Below, in pieces: positions 1 to 8,449 of a stretch of 54,498 nt of DNA (positions are counted from its first letter, which is position 1; each line of letters opens with the position of its first letter). The position numbers and the translations under genes are program-made. The notes beneath the pieces were generated by a model. It searched no databases. It had not been told where the DNA came from and saw nothing but the letters and a program-made list of their open reading frames with translations. The DNA is from Bacillota bacterium (lineage in GTDB: Bacteria; Armatimonadota; HRBIN16), in NCBI GenBank assembly GCA_023511455.1, contig JAIMBJ010000024.1, positions 1-54,498 of the forward strand. Direction: 5' to 3'.

Positions 1-933
1 CCCGACGCGCTCTCGCCCGATGGGCGCTGGAGAGCAATGGCGATAAGGCGGCTGGGCTATGGCATTCGTGCCCTTGCGAGGATGGGCGCAACCGATACGG
101 TGCCAGCCGTTCTGGAAGCGGTGCGAAAGGCGAGGCAGGAGATGTCGAAGGCGCAGTGGCTGTTCAACCAGTTTTCCATCCTGCACTTTCTGGCGCAATT
201 CGAGGACGAAAGGGTGCTGCCGGAACTGGAGGGCGTGCTGTTTCTGTATGGCCCCACTCTCATGCCGTGGGCAGAGTACCACCTTGAGCCGGGCGAGAAG
301 GACCCCGAGTGGCTATACTGGCATGTGCGCACGAAGGGCATGGACACGACCGAGACCGTCAAAGCCATCCTGCGGTCCATTGGCAACGGTGGCCCCGGCA
401 GGTTTACCTACAAAATATTGCCGCTTTTTGGCGAGCAGGCGGTTCCTTTGTTGCTGAGGGCTATCGCAGAGCCTCCGCCATGCGAGGCACCGGAGAACGT
501 GCAGGGAGTGGCTATTCGCGTGCTGGGGGAGATGCGTTCTCAGCAGGCGGTGGAGTTGTTACGTTCCGTGGTGCAGACGGGCACCCGCAGACTGCGCAAG
601 AATGCTGCCACCGCGCTGGGCAAAATCGGCGACCCATCCGCCTTGCCCGACCTGCTGGAAGTGGCGCAGAACGATGCGGATGTCACTCTGCGGGTGGACG
701 CCGTTGACGCGCTGGGCGAGCTGGGCGACTCTCGCGCCGAACTGGTGCTGCTGAAGCTGTTGGTCGAGCATTCCGACCCCCGTATCCGTAACTCTGCCGC
801 CAGGGCGCTAGCAAGAGCGGGCACCCGAGCAGCGATACCGGTGCTGAAATCCCAGATGGACAAGGAGAACTTCGATTACGTCAGGTCACAAATCGGCCGG
901 GCAATTCGCGAGTTGCGCCGCAAGGCGCGGTGA
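1..933 (+). CDS. HEAT-repeat protein, N-terminus outside the window
   Basis: The frame is open from base 1, so the ATG at 37 is probably internal and the gene is cut by the window edge. The visible part is about 310 residues of alpha-helical repeats. The C-terminal half has clear HEAT/PBS-lyase-type units (pattern A..LG.IGDP.ALP.L and VDALGELGDSRAELVLL, then ARALARAGTRAAIPVL), typical of scaffold or protein-interaction solenoids. No catalytic motif or membrane segment is visible in this part, and the partner cannot be told from sequence. The same frame continues past the TGA at 931-933 into HEAT-like residues (see next entry). Confidence 0.8.
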   Translation, partial: PDALSPDGRWRAMAIRRLGYGIRALARMGATDTVPAVLEAVRKARQEMSKAQWLFNQFSILHFLAQFEDERVLPELEGVLFLYGPTLMPWAEYHLEPGEKDPEWLYWHVRTKGMDTTETVKAILRSIGNGGPGRFTYKILPLFGEQAVPLLLRAIAEPPPCEAPENVQGVAIRVLGEMRSQQAVELLRSVVQTGTRRLRKNAATALGKIGDPSALPDLLEVAQNDADVTLRVDAVDALGELGDSRAELVLLKLLVEHSDPRIRNSAARALARAGTRAAIPVLKSQMDKENFDYVRSQIGRAIRELRRKAR

Positions 934-948
934 TGCGCCAACGAATCG

Positions 949-1110
949 TCAGGGCGACGTCTGGGGGACATCGCTGGCGAAGAGGTCATTCCTGCCTTGC
1001 AGAAGTTTATCGCCCAACGACTGGAAGACGGTGGCGTACTGTCCTGGATAGACGTGATTATGGCTCAGCTAACCATCGAGCGTATCCGGGTGCGTGAGGT
1101 TTTTCTCCCC
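949..1110 (+). pseudogene. HEAT-like remnant in frame with the preceding gene
   Basis: Reading the same frame beyond the stop at 931-933 gives RRLGDIAGEEVIPALQKF and then a helix-rich stretch ending near VREVFLP. This looks like one more HEAT-type repeat. There is no start codon with a ribosome binding site. It may be the decayed end of the upstream gene, or of a related tandem copy. Beyond about 1116 the frame merely runs antisense to the methyltransferase. Confidence 0.3.
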
Positions 1111-1115
1111 CCAGA

Positions 1116-1895
1116 TTACCACTTCGTCGCTACGAAGAAGGCGCGGTCGGTGGTGGCGTGTGGCGGGCGCAGGGTGTAGGCATGGAACGCGCGGGCGTAG
1201 TCGAAACCAGCGTTCCGTAACATGGTGTGCAGCTCATCCAGCCCGTACGCCCGCTGGCGATGCACCTCCATAAAGTGCTGGACGACCTCTCCCGCTTCGT
1301 TGCGCAGCCAGAATTCCATTTCCACCGTGCAGATTCTGGTCTCCTCGTCATAGCGGCTCTTCCATCGGTACAGCAGGCGGCGGCGCGAACCGAGGTTGTC
1401 CTGATCAAAAAGCCCTTCGCGCAGGGCGTACTCGGTGTTGACATCGAAGATGAACGCTCCACCAGACCGCAAATGCGCGTAGACCCTTCGGAACGCCTCC
1501 TGCAGCTTTTCGGGGGAGAGGATATAGTTCAGGCTGTCGAACAGGCTCAGCACGAGGTCAAACTGTGTGGGCAGTTGCAGTTGCGCCGCGTCCTGCACCT
1601 CGTAGTGGACGTCCAGCCCTGCCTGCTGCGCCTTGCGCTTCGCCTCGGCAATCATGGGTGCGGAGATGTCCACCCCCCACACTTCGTAGCCCATCTTCGC
1701 CAGCCGCATCGCCACATTGCCCGTGCCACAGGCGAGATCCAGAATGCTCTCCACCCGCAGGCGGTAGCGTTCGATGAGCTCCTGCACATACCGCACCCAG
1801 AAGTCGTAGGGCACATTGTGCATCAGCTCATCGTAGTATGGGGCAATGAGCGTGAAAGCAGCGTCGGACATCTCCTTGTTTTGTCTGGTTGGCAT
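1116..1895 (-). CDS. Class I SAM-dependent methyltransferase
   Basis: A 259-residue Rossmann-fold methyltransferase. Motif I is ILDLACGTGNVAMRLAK, followed by the acidic end of strand 2 (GVDISAPMIAEAKRKA) and the motif IV region (FDLVLSLFDSLNYI). The N-terminal YYDELMHNVPYDFWVRY resembles the DUF4942/Methyltransf_25 small-molecule enzymes; the substrate cannot be deduced. Two starts are possible. The ATG at 1895 has only a weak GAAGGG, while the ATG at 1871 (MSDAAF) directly abuts AAGGAG, so the N-terminus is uncertain by eight residues. The gene converges on the HEAT protein and has no operon partner. Confidence 0.85.
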   Translation of the reverse strand: MPTRQNKEMSDAAFTLIAPYYDELMHNVPYDFWVRYVQELIERYRLRVESILDLACGTGNVAMRLAKMGYEVWGVDISAPMIAEAKRKAQQAGLDVHYEVQDAAQLQLPTQFDLVLSLFDSLNYILSPEKLQEAFRRVYAHLRSGGAFIFDVNTEYALREGLFDQDNLGSRRRLLYRWKSRYDEETRICTVEMEFWLRNEAGEVVQHFMEVHRQRAYGLDELHTMLRNAGFDYARAFHAYTLRPPHATTDRAFFVATKW

Positions 1896-2008
1896 CCCTT
1901 CTACCGTTCACGCACGATTAGTGTACCATATCCTTCCACCTGCGCACTGTTCGTGCTTGCGCCAGCTGGAGCGTTAATGCCTCAATATCTCCACTAGGGG
2001 ATCCTCGA

Positions 2009-2069
2009 TTCACCACAGAGGGCATCGAGAAGGGAGCCCCTCTGTGAAATCCGTCTCCTCTGTGGTGAA
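2009..2069. repeat. 13-bp perfect inverted repeat (TTCACCACAGAGG)
   Basis: TTCACCACAGAGG at 2009-2021 is matched by its exact complement at 2057-2069, with a 35-bp spacer that itself contains CCCTCTGTGAAAT, a partial third copy. It lies between the divergent methyltransferase and GH5 genes. TTCACCACGGAGG at 10818 is a one-mismatch relative, so this may be a dispersed element rather than an operator. There is no T-run, so a terminator is unlikely. Confidence 0.6.
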
Positions 2070-2173
2070 GTCCTTGAAATTCCGCACTTTCGGCAAGGCT
2101 AACACACAGGATTCCCCCTGCGCACAGGGAAAACAGAAGCCAATACGGCTGCAAGAAGAGAGGAGGTATGGAA

Positions 2174-3187
2174 ATGGCACAGACTGCACCACGCCGGCTT
2201 CCAGCCGCCAGCCCACAAAAACTGCCTCGCTGGCGCGGGTTTAACCTGCTCAACAAGTTCCATCTTGACTGGAACAACCGCCCGTTTGAGGAGAAAGATT
2301 TTGCGTGGATTGCCGAACTGGGTTTTAACTTCGTGCGCCTGCCAATGGACTACCGCTGCTGGACGGAGCCTTCGGACTGGACGAAGCTGCGCGAAGAGGT
2401 GCTGAAGGACATCGACGCGGCAGTGCGTTACGGACAGAAGCACGGGATACACGTGTGTATCAACTTCCATCGTGCGCCGGGCTACACCGTTGCCTCACCG
2501 CCGGAGCCGAAACCACTGTGGACCGACGCCGAGGCGCTGAAGGTGTGCTGCCTGCACTGGGCGCATTTCGCCAGGCGGTATAAGGGTATCCCCAACAGTC
2601 AGGTCAGCTTCAACCTGTTCAACGAGCCTGCGAACATCACTCCTGAAGTTCACCGCAAGGTGGTTGAGCGCGTGGTGGAAGCCATCCGCGAGCAGGACCC
2701 GAACCGCCTCATCATCTGCGACGGTCTGAACTGGGCGAGAACACCTATCGAGGAGCTGGTCGGGCTGAAGGTGGCAGGCGCAACGCGGGGATACGACCCA
2801 TTCGTCATCTCGCACTACAGAGCGAGCTGGGTACAGGGCTCCGACAAATGGCCCGAACCCACTCACCCCTGGCGCGAGGGCAACACCGTTTGGGACAAGC
2901 AGACCATCTGGGAGCGCATCTACAAGCCGTGGAAAGAGCTGGAAAAGAAAGGCGTGGGCGTGATGGTGGGCGAGTTCGGCGCGCATAACCAGACGCCGCA
3001 CAAGGTGGTGATTGCCTGGATGCGCGACCTGCTCAGCCTCTGGAAGGAGGCGGGCTGGGGCTGGGCACTGTGGAACTTTTACGGCTCCTTCGGTCCTGTG
3101 GACAGCGGACGTGCCGATGTGCGCTACGAAGACTGGCGCGGGCACAAGCTGGACCGTGAGATGCTGGAACTGCTGCAGTCCATGTAA
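2174..3187 (+). CDS. Glycoside hydrolase family 5 (endoglucanase/mannanase-like)
   Basis: A TIM-barrel retaining glycosidase of 337 residues. The acid/base glutamate is E151 in FNLFNEP and the nucleophile is E267 in VMVGEFGAHN. The strand-2 signature GFNFVRLPMDY and the histidine HYRASW are also present. The ATG at 2174 is preferred over the one at 2168, because AGGAGGT at 2161-2167 is then six bases away. There is no signal peptide, so the enzyme probably acts inside the cell on imported oligosaccharides. Exact specificity is not evident. A strong terminator follows. Confidence 0.88.
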   Translation: MAQTAPRRLPAASPQKLPRWRGFNLLNKFHLDWNNRPFEEKDFAWIAELGFNFVRLPMDYRCWTEPSDWTKLREEVLKDIDAAVRYGQKHGIHVCINFHRAPGYTVASPPEPKPLWTDAEALKVCCLHWAHFARRYKGIPNSQVSFNLFNEPANITPEVHRKVVERVVEAIREQDPNRLIICDGLNWARTPIEELVGLKVAGATRGYDPFVISHYRASWVQGSDKWPEPTHPWREGNTVWDKQTIWERIYKPWKELEKKGVGVMVGEFGAHNQTPHKVVIAWMRDLLSLWKEAGWGWALWNFYGSFGPVDSGRADVRYEDWRGHKLDREMLELLQSM

Positions 3188-3233
3188 GGGTGTATCCAAG
3201 CGCACCCGGGTAACGGGCTCGGGTTGGGAACGC

Positions 3234-3262
3234 AAGCCCCTGCCCGAAGGCAGGGGCTTTGC
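3234..3262. terminator. Bidirectional hairpin terminator
   Basis: AAGCCCCTGCC (3234-3244), loop CGAA, GGCAGGGGCTT (3249-3259): an 11-bp perfect stem with a stable tetraloop. It sits between the convergent GH5 gene and the minus-strand gene ending at 3292. The U-tract is short (TTT), but AA on the other side would also give UU for the opposite strand. Confidence 0.75.
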
Positions 3263-3291
3263 TGCCTCGCGGCTCGCAACCCCTGTTGCGG

Positions 3292-4473
3292 TCACGCCAG
3301 CACGAACAGTCTTCCCTCCCCGGGCAGCAAAGATATCTGCAGGCATCGTCTGGAGGCATCGTAAGGAACAGGCTGTATCAGCCCGTCACTCTGATTCACC
3401 TCCGCTGGCTCGCGTACGGAAGCACGCAGGCGTAAAGTCGTGCGACGACCCTGCCGGAGCGAGCGGTTCACCACCCACAGGTAGTCCCTGCGCCGTCCAT
3501 CGCGCAGCCAGCCAAGCAATATGTCCTCCGTGTCGCATTCTGTGACTGGCGCGTCGCCGTCCAGAGGCACTGTGCCCTTTGGCAGAGGTGGCGTGTGGTA
3601 AACCCCCATGCTTCGCAAGCGCATCTGCGTGCGGGCGAGACTACGAATGCGCGCGTGCAGGTCTTTCAGGATGGTGTACTTGGTGGAAGGTGTGCCCTTC
3701 TCGTTGATAATTGCATTGCGGAAACGCCATTGCGGGTCGTGGGGCGTCCAGTAGGTGAACCAGAGGATACCCCTTGCGCCATATGCCAGAGTGGTGTACG
3801 CCTGCCAGCGCAGGTCGGCTTCGTCGGGGTCGCGATACGGACCGTGTGGCACCGTCAGAACGATTTGCACAAAGGGCACCTTCGCCTGCAGGCAATGCCT
3901 GCGCACAATCTCCAGGTTTTCGAAGTAGATGTCGCGCTCACCACTTTCGAAAAGCGCATAGTGGTCCCAGCTCACCAGCGCGGGCTGAACCTCCTTGATG
4001 TATCGGGAAACGTGTTCGTCGTAGGTCTTTGTGCCCAGCTGCTGCTCGTTCGCATAGTTCGGGAAGAGATTGACGTAAGGCAGGCGCTTCGGGTCCTTCT
4101 GCAACAGGTACCGGTTGACCGCACCCAGCAAAGGAAAGGCAGAGGCGCTGGGTTCATCGACGAGGAAATAGCCGCCGAGCGCGGGGTGGTGGGCATAGTC
4201 GGCAATGACGGCATCGAGGTTGCGGGCAAAGTCGGGGTCATCAGGCTGCTTTGCGAGTATCCTGCCGTCGCCCACAATCGCTTTCAGACCGGTTTTCTGG
4301 CACAGGTCCAATATCTGGCGATTCAGTTCCACACTCCACGCGCCGCACGGTGGGAGCACCACGTTGAAGCCACACTCTGCGATTTCACGATAGCGCTGCA
4401 GGTTCGTTTCCTCGGCGGGCGGCGCGCACCAGAACGAAATCATGAACTCCTTACAGATATCTGGTTGGGGCAT
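3292..4473 (-). CDS. TIM-barrel glycosidase-like protein
   Basis: A 393-residue protein. The ATG at 4473 is chosen because CAGGAG lies six bases upstream; longer readings add residues with no homology-like pattern. It resembles GH42/GH5-superfamily barrels: FMISFWCAPP, then AECGFNVVLPPCG, GYFLVDEPSASAF with a probable acid/base glutamate, and ILWFTYWTPHDPQWRF. The C-terminal 80 residues look like a beta-sandwich with the end typical of glycosidases (LLPGEGRLFVL). No signal peptide is seen. Substrate is unknown; the adjacent convergent GH5 gene fits a carbohydrate role. Confidence 0.65.
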   Translation of the reverse strand: MPQPDICKEFMISFWCAPPAEETNLQRYREIAECGFNVVLPPCGAWSVELNRQILDLCQKTGLKAIVGDGRILAKQPDDPDFARNLDAVIADYAHHPALGGYFLVDEPSASAFPLLGAVNRYLLQKDPKRLPYVNLFPNYANEQQLGTKTYDEHVSRYIKEVQPALVSWDHYALFESGERDIYFENLEIVRRHCLQAKVPFVQIVLTVPHGPYRDPDEADLRWQAYTTLAYGARGILWFTYWTPHDPQWRFRNAIINEKGTPSTKYTILKDLHARIRSLARTQMRLRSMGVYHTPPLPKGTVPLDGDAPVTECDTEDILLGWLRDGRRRDYLWVVNRSLRQGRRTTLRLRASVREPAEVNQSDGLIQPVPYDASRRCLQISLLPGEGRLFVLA

Positions 4474-4779
4474 GGTTGTTCTCCTGTTGGTGGTGTTACG
4501 TCCACTGATATACTCGGTACAGGTGACGAGTCCTGCATGAAACAAAAGCAATCCCACCGCAGGGGCGTTCGATAAATCCTTTCATGGCAGCAGCGGGCTT
4601 CAGCCCGCGGCTCTCGACAACGAAAAGGCAATCTGCAGGCATCGAATGTGCTATCTGGAGGGCGAACCTTTCGGTAAGCCGAACCCTTTCGCAACGGCTC
4701 GGCAGGAGCCTCGCCCTTCGGGTAATGTATGGTCTGGAAGACGCCTCCCGTCTTTATGCTGGGTGACTCCTTGCAGGGA
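4474..4779. other. Gene-free stretch holding two palindromic elements
   Basis: No coding region is convincing here. It holds a short perfect hairpin at 4593-4608 (GCGGGCT TC AGCCCGC) and, at 4655-4720, a copy of the dispersed palindromic repeat described separately. The part near 4474-4500 includes the ribosome binding site of the minus-strand gene starting at 4473. Confidence 0.6.
4655..4720 (+). repeat. Dispersed palindromic repeat, copy 1 (short form)
   Basis: It starts CTGGAGGGCGAACC and ends GGCTCGGCAGGAGCC plus TCGCCCTTCG. The left arm is the imperfect complement of the right arm. The same arms occur at 30221-30313, partly at 39014-39043, and inverted at 44795-44882. It lacks the internal GC-rich hairpin present in the 30221 and 44795 copies. 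It is intergenic, like the others. Confidence 0.75.
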
Positions 4780-5052
4780 TCAAGGACCTGTTTGTTCCAC
4801 CTCCAGACGAATGCCGCCAATGCGCGGCGCCAGCAGGTTGTACAAAGCAGCAAGGATTGCGCCGCCGATAAAACCAAGCGCCCCGTAAAAAATGGGCGAG
4901 ATAAGCAAAAACAGCACTCCATACGCTAGCCTCTCGCCTTGAGCCACGCTGACCAACAGGAAAATGGCTCCGACCACAATCCCAACCACGACGTACATTG
5001 CGCCCAGCATCAGCGCCAGGGGATACCACGGGATTTTCTTGATAACAAGCAT
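4780..5052 (-). CDS. Small membrane protein (DUF3566-like)
   Basis: A 90-residue protein with two hydrophobic segments (about residues 10-36 and 44-72), separated by a short polar loop. The C-terminal pattern GFIGGAILAALYNLLAP followed by RIGGI matches a recurrent small bacterial membrane family, whose end (YN..A...GG) recalls DUF3566. The start is supported by CGGAGG eight bases upstream. Function is unknown. It is a single gene, divergent from the aminopeptidase. Confidence 0.7.
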   Translation of the reverse strand: MLVIKKIPWYPLALMLGAMYVVVGIVVGAIFLLVSVAQGERLAYGVLFLLISPIFYGALGFIGGAILAALYNLLAPRIGGIRLEVEQTGP

Positions 5053-5172
5053 CGTTGGTTCCTCCGTTCTGGTTGAACTCTGCCTTTGCAGGCAGCACTT
5101 CAGGCAGGGTTCTTCTTCGCCCTGTGCCGAATAGACTCGAGCAGTTCAGTCACTATCCTGCAGGAGGGGTGG

Positions 5173-5955
5173 ATGCGCTTCTTTGTATCGGTAGACTGTG
5201 AGGGATTAGCCTGTGTGGTAGGTGCACCCGGGGGCACGCTGACCGATTCGCGCAACTATGCCTTTGCCTGCCAGCAAGCCGTGCGCGAGGCGAACGCGGC
5301 AGCACGTGCTCTCTTCGATGCGGGTGCAGAGCGGGTCATCGTCTCCGACAGCCATGGCGGCGGTGTCAACCTCGATTACGACCAGCTGGACGAGCGCGTG
5401 GAGATTGCGCTGGGCGTGGGGTTTGGACGCCGTTACCCGGGTGTGGACGAGAGTTTCGACGGTGTGCTGTTTATCGGCTACCACGCGATGGACAACACGC
5501 CAAACGCAGTGCTGGCGCATTCCTACAGCTCCAAAACCTACCAGTGGATAGAAGTCAACGGAGTGCAGATGGGCGAAGTAGAGATCGATGCGGCAGTCGC
5601 AGGCGAGACGGGTGTGCCGGTCATCTTCGTCAGCAGCGACGACAAATGCGTTGCCGAGGCGAAGCGGTTTTTGCCCTGGGTAGAGACTGTGGTGACCAAA
5701 CAGAGCTTTGGCTGGAACGCTGCGCTGAGCAAGCACCCCAAACAAGTAGAGAAGGAAATATATGAAGGGGTGACGCGGGCGGTAGCACGATTATCCGAGA
5801 TGCAACCTTTCCGGGTGCAAAGCCCCGTTACCGTACGCCTTCACTACAAGCGGCTGGAAGACGCAGAGCGTCAGTCTCTGGCGGACACACGCTGGCGGCG
5901 CATCGACGCCTACACCACCGAGGCGGTCTTTGAACGCCTTTCTGACTGGCTATAA
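5173..5955 (+). CDS. dppA: D-aminopeptidase, M55 (DppA-like)
   Basis: A 260-residue metal-dependent peptidase of the M55 family, which in Bacillus hydrolyses D-Ala dipeptides. The di-zinc ligands fit: D8 and E10 in SVDCEG, a histidine in SDSHGGG (H61), the histidines of FIGYHAMD and LAHSYSS, and the glutamate in GEVEIDA. The ATG at 5173 is used because AGGAGG at 5162-5167 precedes it; an in-frame ATG at 5086 lacks one. It probably recycles cell-wall or dietary D-peptides in the cytoplasm. The macro-domain gene follows after 11 bases, so the two are likely co-transcribed. Confidence 0.88.
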   Translation: MRFFVSVDCEGLACVVGAPGGTLTDSRNYAFACQQAVREANAAARALFDAGAERVIVSDSHGGGVNLDYDQLDERVEIALGVGFGRRYPGVDESFDGVLFIGYHAMDNTPNAVLAHSYSSKTYQWIEVNGVQMGEVEIDAAVAGETGVPVIFVSSDDKCVAEAKRFLPWVETVVTKQSFGWNAALSKHPKQVEKEIYEGVTRAVARLSEMQPFRVQSPVTVRLHYKRLEDAERQSLADTRWRRIDAYTTEAVFERLSDWL

Positions 5956-5966
5956 GGAGGTGGCAG

Positions 5967-6515
5967 ATGCTGTTCGGTTTCTCGCCAAAGCCTGTCTTGC
6001 GCGAGCGTGTGGGACAATGCACTGTGGAGCTGTACCACGTTCTCTACCTGCGCAGCCTGAGAGCGGATGCGTTGATACTGCTCTCCAATCGGCTGTTGTG
6101 GATGGGAGCGCGGGTGAGCAAGCGCGTGCGCGACGAGGCGGGTGACATGGTGGAAGATGAGGCCCGTCGTTACGCTCCCCTGCCGCCGGGAGAGGCAATA
6201 CACACCGGCGGAGGGATGCTGCGTGTACGTTACATCGTGCACGCCAACCCGCTGGACGAACAGCTGATTGCCACGCCGGAACTGCTGGCAGCCGCGCTGG
6301 ACAGCGCAATCAAAAGGTGCGAAGAGCTTGGGGCGCGCCGCGTGATTTTCCCGGACTTCACCGACCAGCTGGTCGGATGGAACCCCGAGGAATGCGCCCA
6401 CGCCATCCTGGAGGCGATTCAGCGCAACGAGGGAAGGCTGCAAAGCGCGCTCATCGCCTGCTGGGATAAGGCGCATCTGGAGGGGTACCAACACGTGCTG
6501 GCACGACGTCGGTAG
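5967..6515 (+). CDS. Macro domain-like protein (ADP-ribose-type binding fold)
   Basis: A 182-residue protein. The core shows a divergent macro fold: ADALILLSNRLLWMGARV where family members have the N.AN loop, then a helix, then PLPPGEAIHTGGGML, VRYIVHA, and the late element GARRVIFPDF. The usual catalytic Asn-rich loop is degenerate, so activity on ADP-ribose is uncertain. A clean GGAGGT lies seven bases before the ATG. It is in an operon with the M55 peptidase. Confidence 0.65.
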   Translation: MLFGFSPKPVLRERVGQCTVELYHVLYLRSLRADALILLSNRLLWMGARVSKRVRDEAGDMVEDEARRYAPLPPGEAIHTGGGMLRVRYIVHANPLDEQLIATPELLAAALDSAIKRCEELGARRVIFPDFTDQLVGWNPEECAHAILEAIQRNEGRLQSALIACWDKAHLEGYQHVLARRR

Positions 6516-6539
6516 AGACAACGCACACGTCGTCTCTAC
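6512..6539. terminator. Inverted repeat at a convergent gene junction
   Basis: GTAGAGAC (6512-6519) pairs with GTCTCTAC (6532-6539). It spans the stop region of the macro-domain gene and the last codons of folP on the other strand. No T-run follows, so a terminator role is only possible. Confidence 0.4.
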
Positions 6540-7393
6540 ATACGCCGGCACACCGCGTCGGTCATTCGCGCCACGCGCACCATCTCTCGCACATCGTGCA
6601 CGCGCACAGCGTTCGCGCCGTTCATAATGGCGATAGCCACCGTTGCCGCCGTGCCCTCCAGTCGCTCTTCGGGGGGCAGGTCACCCAGAATCTTGCCGAT
6701 GAACGACTTGCGCGAGGTGCCGATGAGGATGGGCAAGCCCAAAGCAGTGAACTCGCGCAGGCGGCGCAGGATTTCGAGGTTGTGTTCCACCGTTTTGCCA
6801 AAGCCGATGCCCGGGTCCAGCCAGATGTTCTCGCGCGGGATGCCTGCCTGTTCCGCCAGAGCGAGACGCTCTTCGAAATAGCGGCTGATGTCGCGCACCA
6901 CATCTTCATATTGCGGGTTCTGTTGCATGGTTTGCGGCGTGCCCTGAATGTGCATGATGCAGCACAGCGCGCCGTGCCTCGCGACTACCTCCGCCATGCG
7001 TGGGTCAAAACCGAGACCGGAGATGTCGTTCACCATGCACGCCCCTGCCTGCAACGCCCGCTCGGCAACGCGCGACTTAGTGGTATCTATCGAGATGGGT
7101 ACGTCCGTTCGCTCGTGCACCGCTTGGATCACCGGCAGCACCCGCCGCAGCTCTTCCTCTTCGGGAACCGGCAGGCTACCCGGACGGGTGCTCTCGCCGC
7201 CGATATCCAGCACATCGGCTCCCTCTTCCACCATTTGCAGAGCGCGCTGTACCGCCGCTTCCACCTGCGCATACCGTCCGCCGTCGTAGAACGAGTCGGG
7301 AGTTACATTGAGTATCCCCATGACGACAGTGCGCTGACGAACGATTTGCCGGAGTCGGTGAACGTGGTTCAGTGGTACAGCACCGGTTTCCAT
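6536..7393 (-). CDS. folP: Dihydropteroate synthase
   Basis: Joins p-aminobenzoate to hydroxymethyl-dihydropterin pyrophosphate in folate synthesis. This 285-residue protein shows the family signatures GILNVTPDSFYDGG (pyrophosphate loop), DIGGESTRPG, ISIDTTK, NDISG, DPGIGFGKT and GTSRKSFIG. Length is normal. The start overlaps the end of the upstream TPR gene by 25 bases, which suggests translational coupling. No other folate gene is adjacent. Confidence 0.97.
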   Translation of the reverse strand: METGAVPLNHVHRLRQIVRQRTVVMGILNVTPDSFYDGGRYAQVEAAVQRALQMVEEGADVLDIGGESTRPGSLPVPEEEELRRVLPVIQAVHERTDVPISIDTTKSRVAERALQAGACMVNDISGLGFDPRMAEVVARHGALCCIMHIQGTPQTMQQNPQYEDVVRDISRYFEERLALAEQAGIPRENIWLDPGIGFGKTVEHNLEILRRLREFTALGLPILIGTSRKSFIGKILGDLPPEERLEGTAATVAIAIMNGANAVRVHDVREMVRVARMTDAVCRRM

Positions 7394-8154
7394 GGAAGAT
7401 TGTTATCCTGCATCTGGCTCAGAATGATGCGCAGCGCGGTCATGCCCGTCCGGCTCAGTGCGAACTGGCGGTCTATCAGCGCGCCTTCAAGGTCTTCCTG
7501 AATCTGTCGCCGGAACTGCGGGTCTTCCAGCACGAGGGTCAGGATATGGTCAATCTGGATGCGGTCGAGCATGGCTATCGCTTCCGCAGCGCGCTCAGCC
7601 AGCTCGCGGTCGGTGCCGATTTCCACCACGCGGTCATAGGCGATAAGCGCAAGCCCCCATTGCCCCAGCTCCTGAAACACCTGTGCCTGATGGAAATGAT
7701 AGATGGGCTCGTTAGGAGCGCGCGCAATCAGGTCGTCCAGCACGCGCAGGGCGGACTCCCAGTCACCCTTTTCCAGATGCGCCGCGACCAGCAGTGGGCG
7801 CACGGTGACGTTATCCGGGTCGCGGCGGAGAACCTGTGAGGCTTGTTCAATAGCAGCGTCCACCTCACCCGCCTCCAGGTACAGTTCCGCCATCTTCTCG
7901 CGGGCGTCGGTGCGGTGCGGTTGCAGTTCGATGGCGTGTTGCAGTGCCAGCATCGCCGCATCCGTTCGCTGGCGTTGCCACTCCAGCGCGGCGATATGCA
8001 TATAGCAGGTATATTCATCCGCCCCGCTCTGCATCGCGCGTTGAATCATCGCGAGGGCAGCCGTATAGTCACCCTGTTGCGCCAGTTCCTGAGCCTGCCG
8101 CAGCAGCCCCCTGGCTTCGTTGGTTTGTCCGGCGGAGCGCTCCGTCGGTCTCAT
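7369..8154 (-). CDS. TPR-repeat protein
   Basis: A 261-residue soluble protein with about five tetratricopeptide repeats (residues 15-190; for example AQQGDYTAALAMIQRAM, YLEAGEVDAAIEQASQVL, FQELGQWGLALIAYDRVVE). A helical C-terminal part follows (ALIDRQFALSRTGM). AAGGAGGAG lies five bases before the ATG. It is likely an adaptor; no partner can be named. It is the first gene of a two-gene unit with folP. Confidence 0.8.
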   Translation of the reverse strand: MRPTERSAGQTNEARGLLRQAQELAQQGDYTAALAMIQRAMQSGADEYTCYMHIAALEWQRQRTDAAMLALQHAIELQPHRTDAREKMAELYLEAGEVDAAIEQASQVLRRDPDNVTVRPLLVAAHLEKGDWESALRVLDDLIARAPNEPIYHFHQAQVFQELGQWGLALIAYDRVVEIGTDRELAERAAEAIAMLDRIQIDHILTLVLEDPQFRRQIQEDLEGALIDRQFALSRTGMTALRIILSQMQDNNLPWKPVLYH

Positions 8155-8352
8155 CCGTCTCCTCCTTGCTCACACCTGAATGGAGCAGATACCTTTTCGA
8201 CGTCGAAGCTGGTTTTCCTGTTCCTTCTGGCATATCAACCCGTTACTATTGTACCCCGATCGCCATCAAATGCTGATGTCGGGGCAACTGGCGAACGCGC
8301 CCAGGCCGTTTTTCCGTCTCACCTGAAGGACATGACTTACCGTGCGGTTATC

Positions 8353-8382
8353 TTGAAGTACCTGCCGGATTTGTGCTATAGT
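8353..8382 (+). promoter_or_regulatory. Extended -10 promoter for the DUF541 gene
   Basis: TTGAAG (8353-8358), an 18-bp spacer, TGC-TATAGT (8374-8382). The TGn extension strengthens the -10. The predicted start is near 8389, about 60 bases before the ATG at 8450. The rest of the 295-bp gap (8155-8352) shows no gene. Confidence 0.65.
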
Positions 8383-8449
8383 GGTGCGGCGAGGAATGTG
8401 TGTCTTCAAGCAAAGCATTACTCGTAGACAAGGAGGAAGGAGCCAAACG

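Noticed and set aside
997-1179. Separate 60-residue gene
   Set aside because: No SD and it runs into the opposite-strand methyltransferase; better seen as a HEAT remnant.
5206-5745. Minus-strand 179-residue frame inside dppA
   Set aside because: It overlaps a gene with all catalytic residues and has biased composition only.
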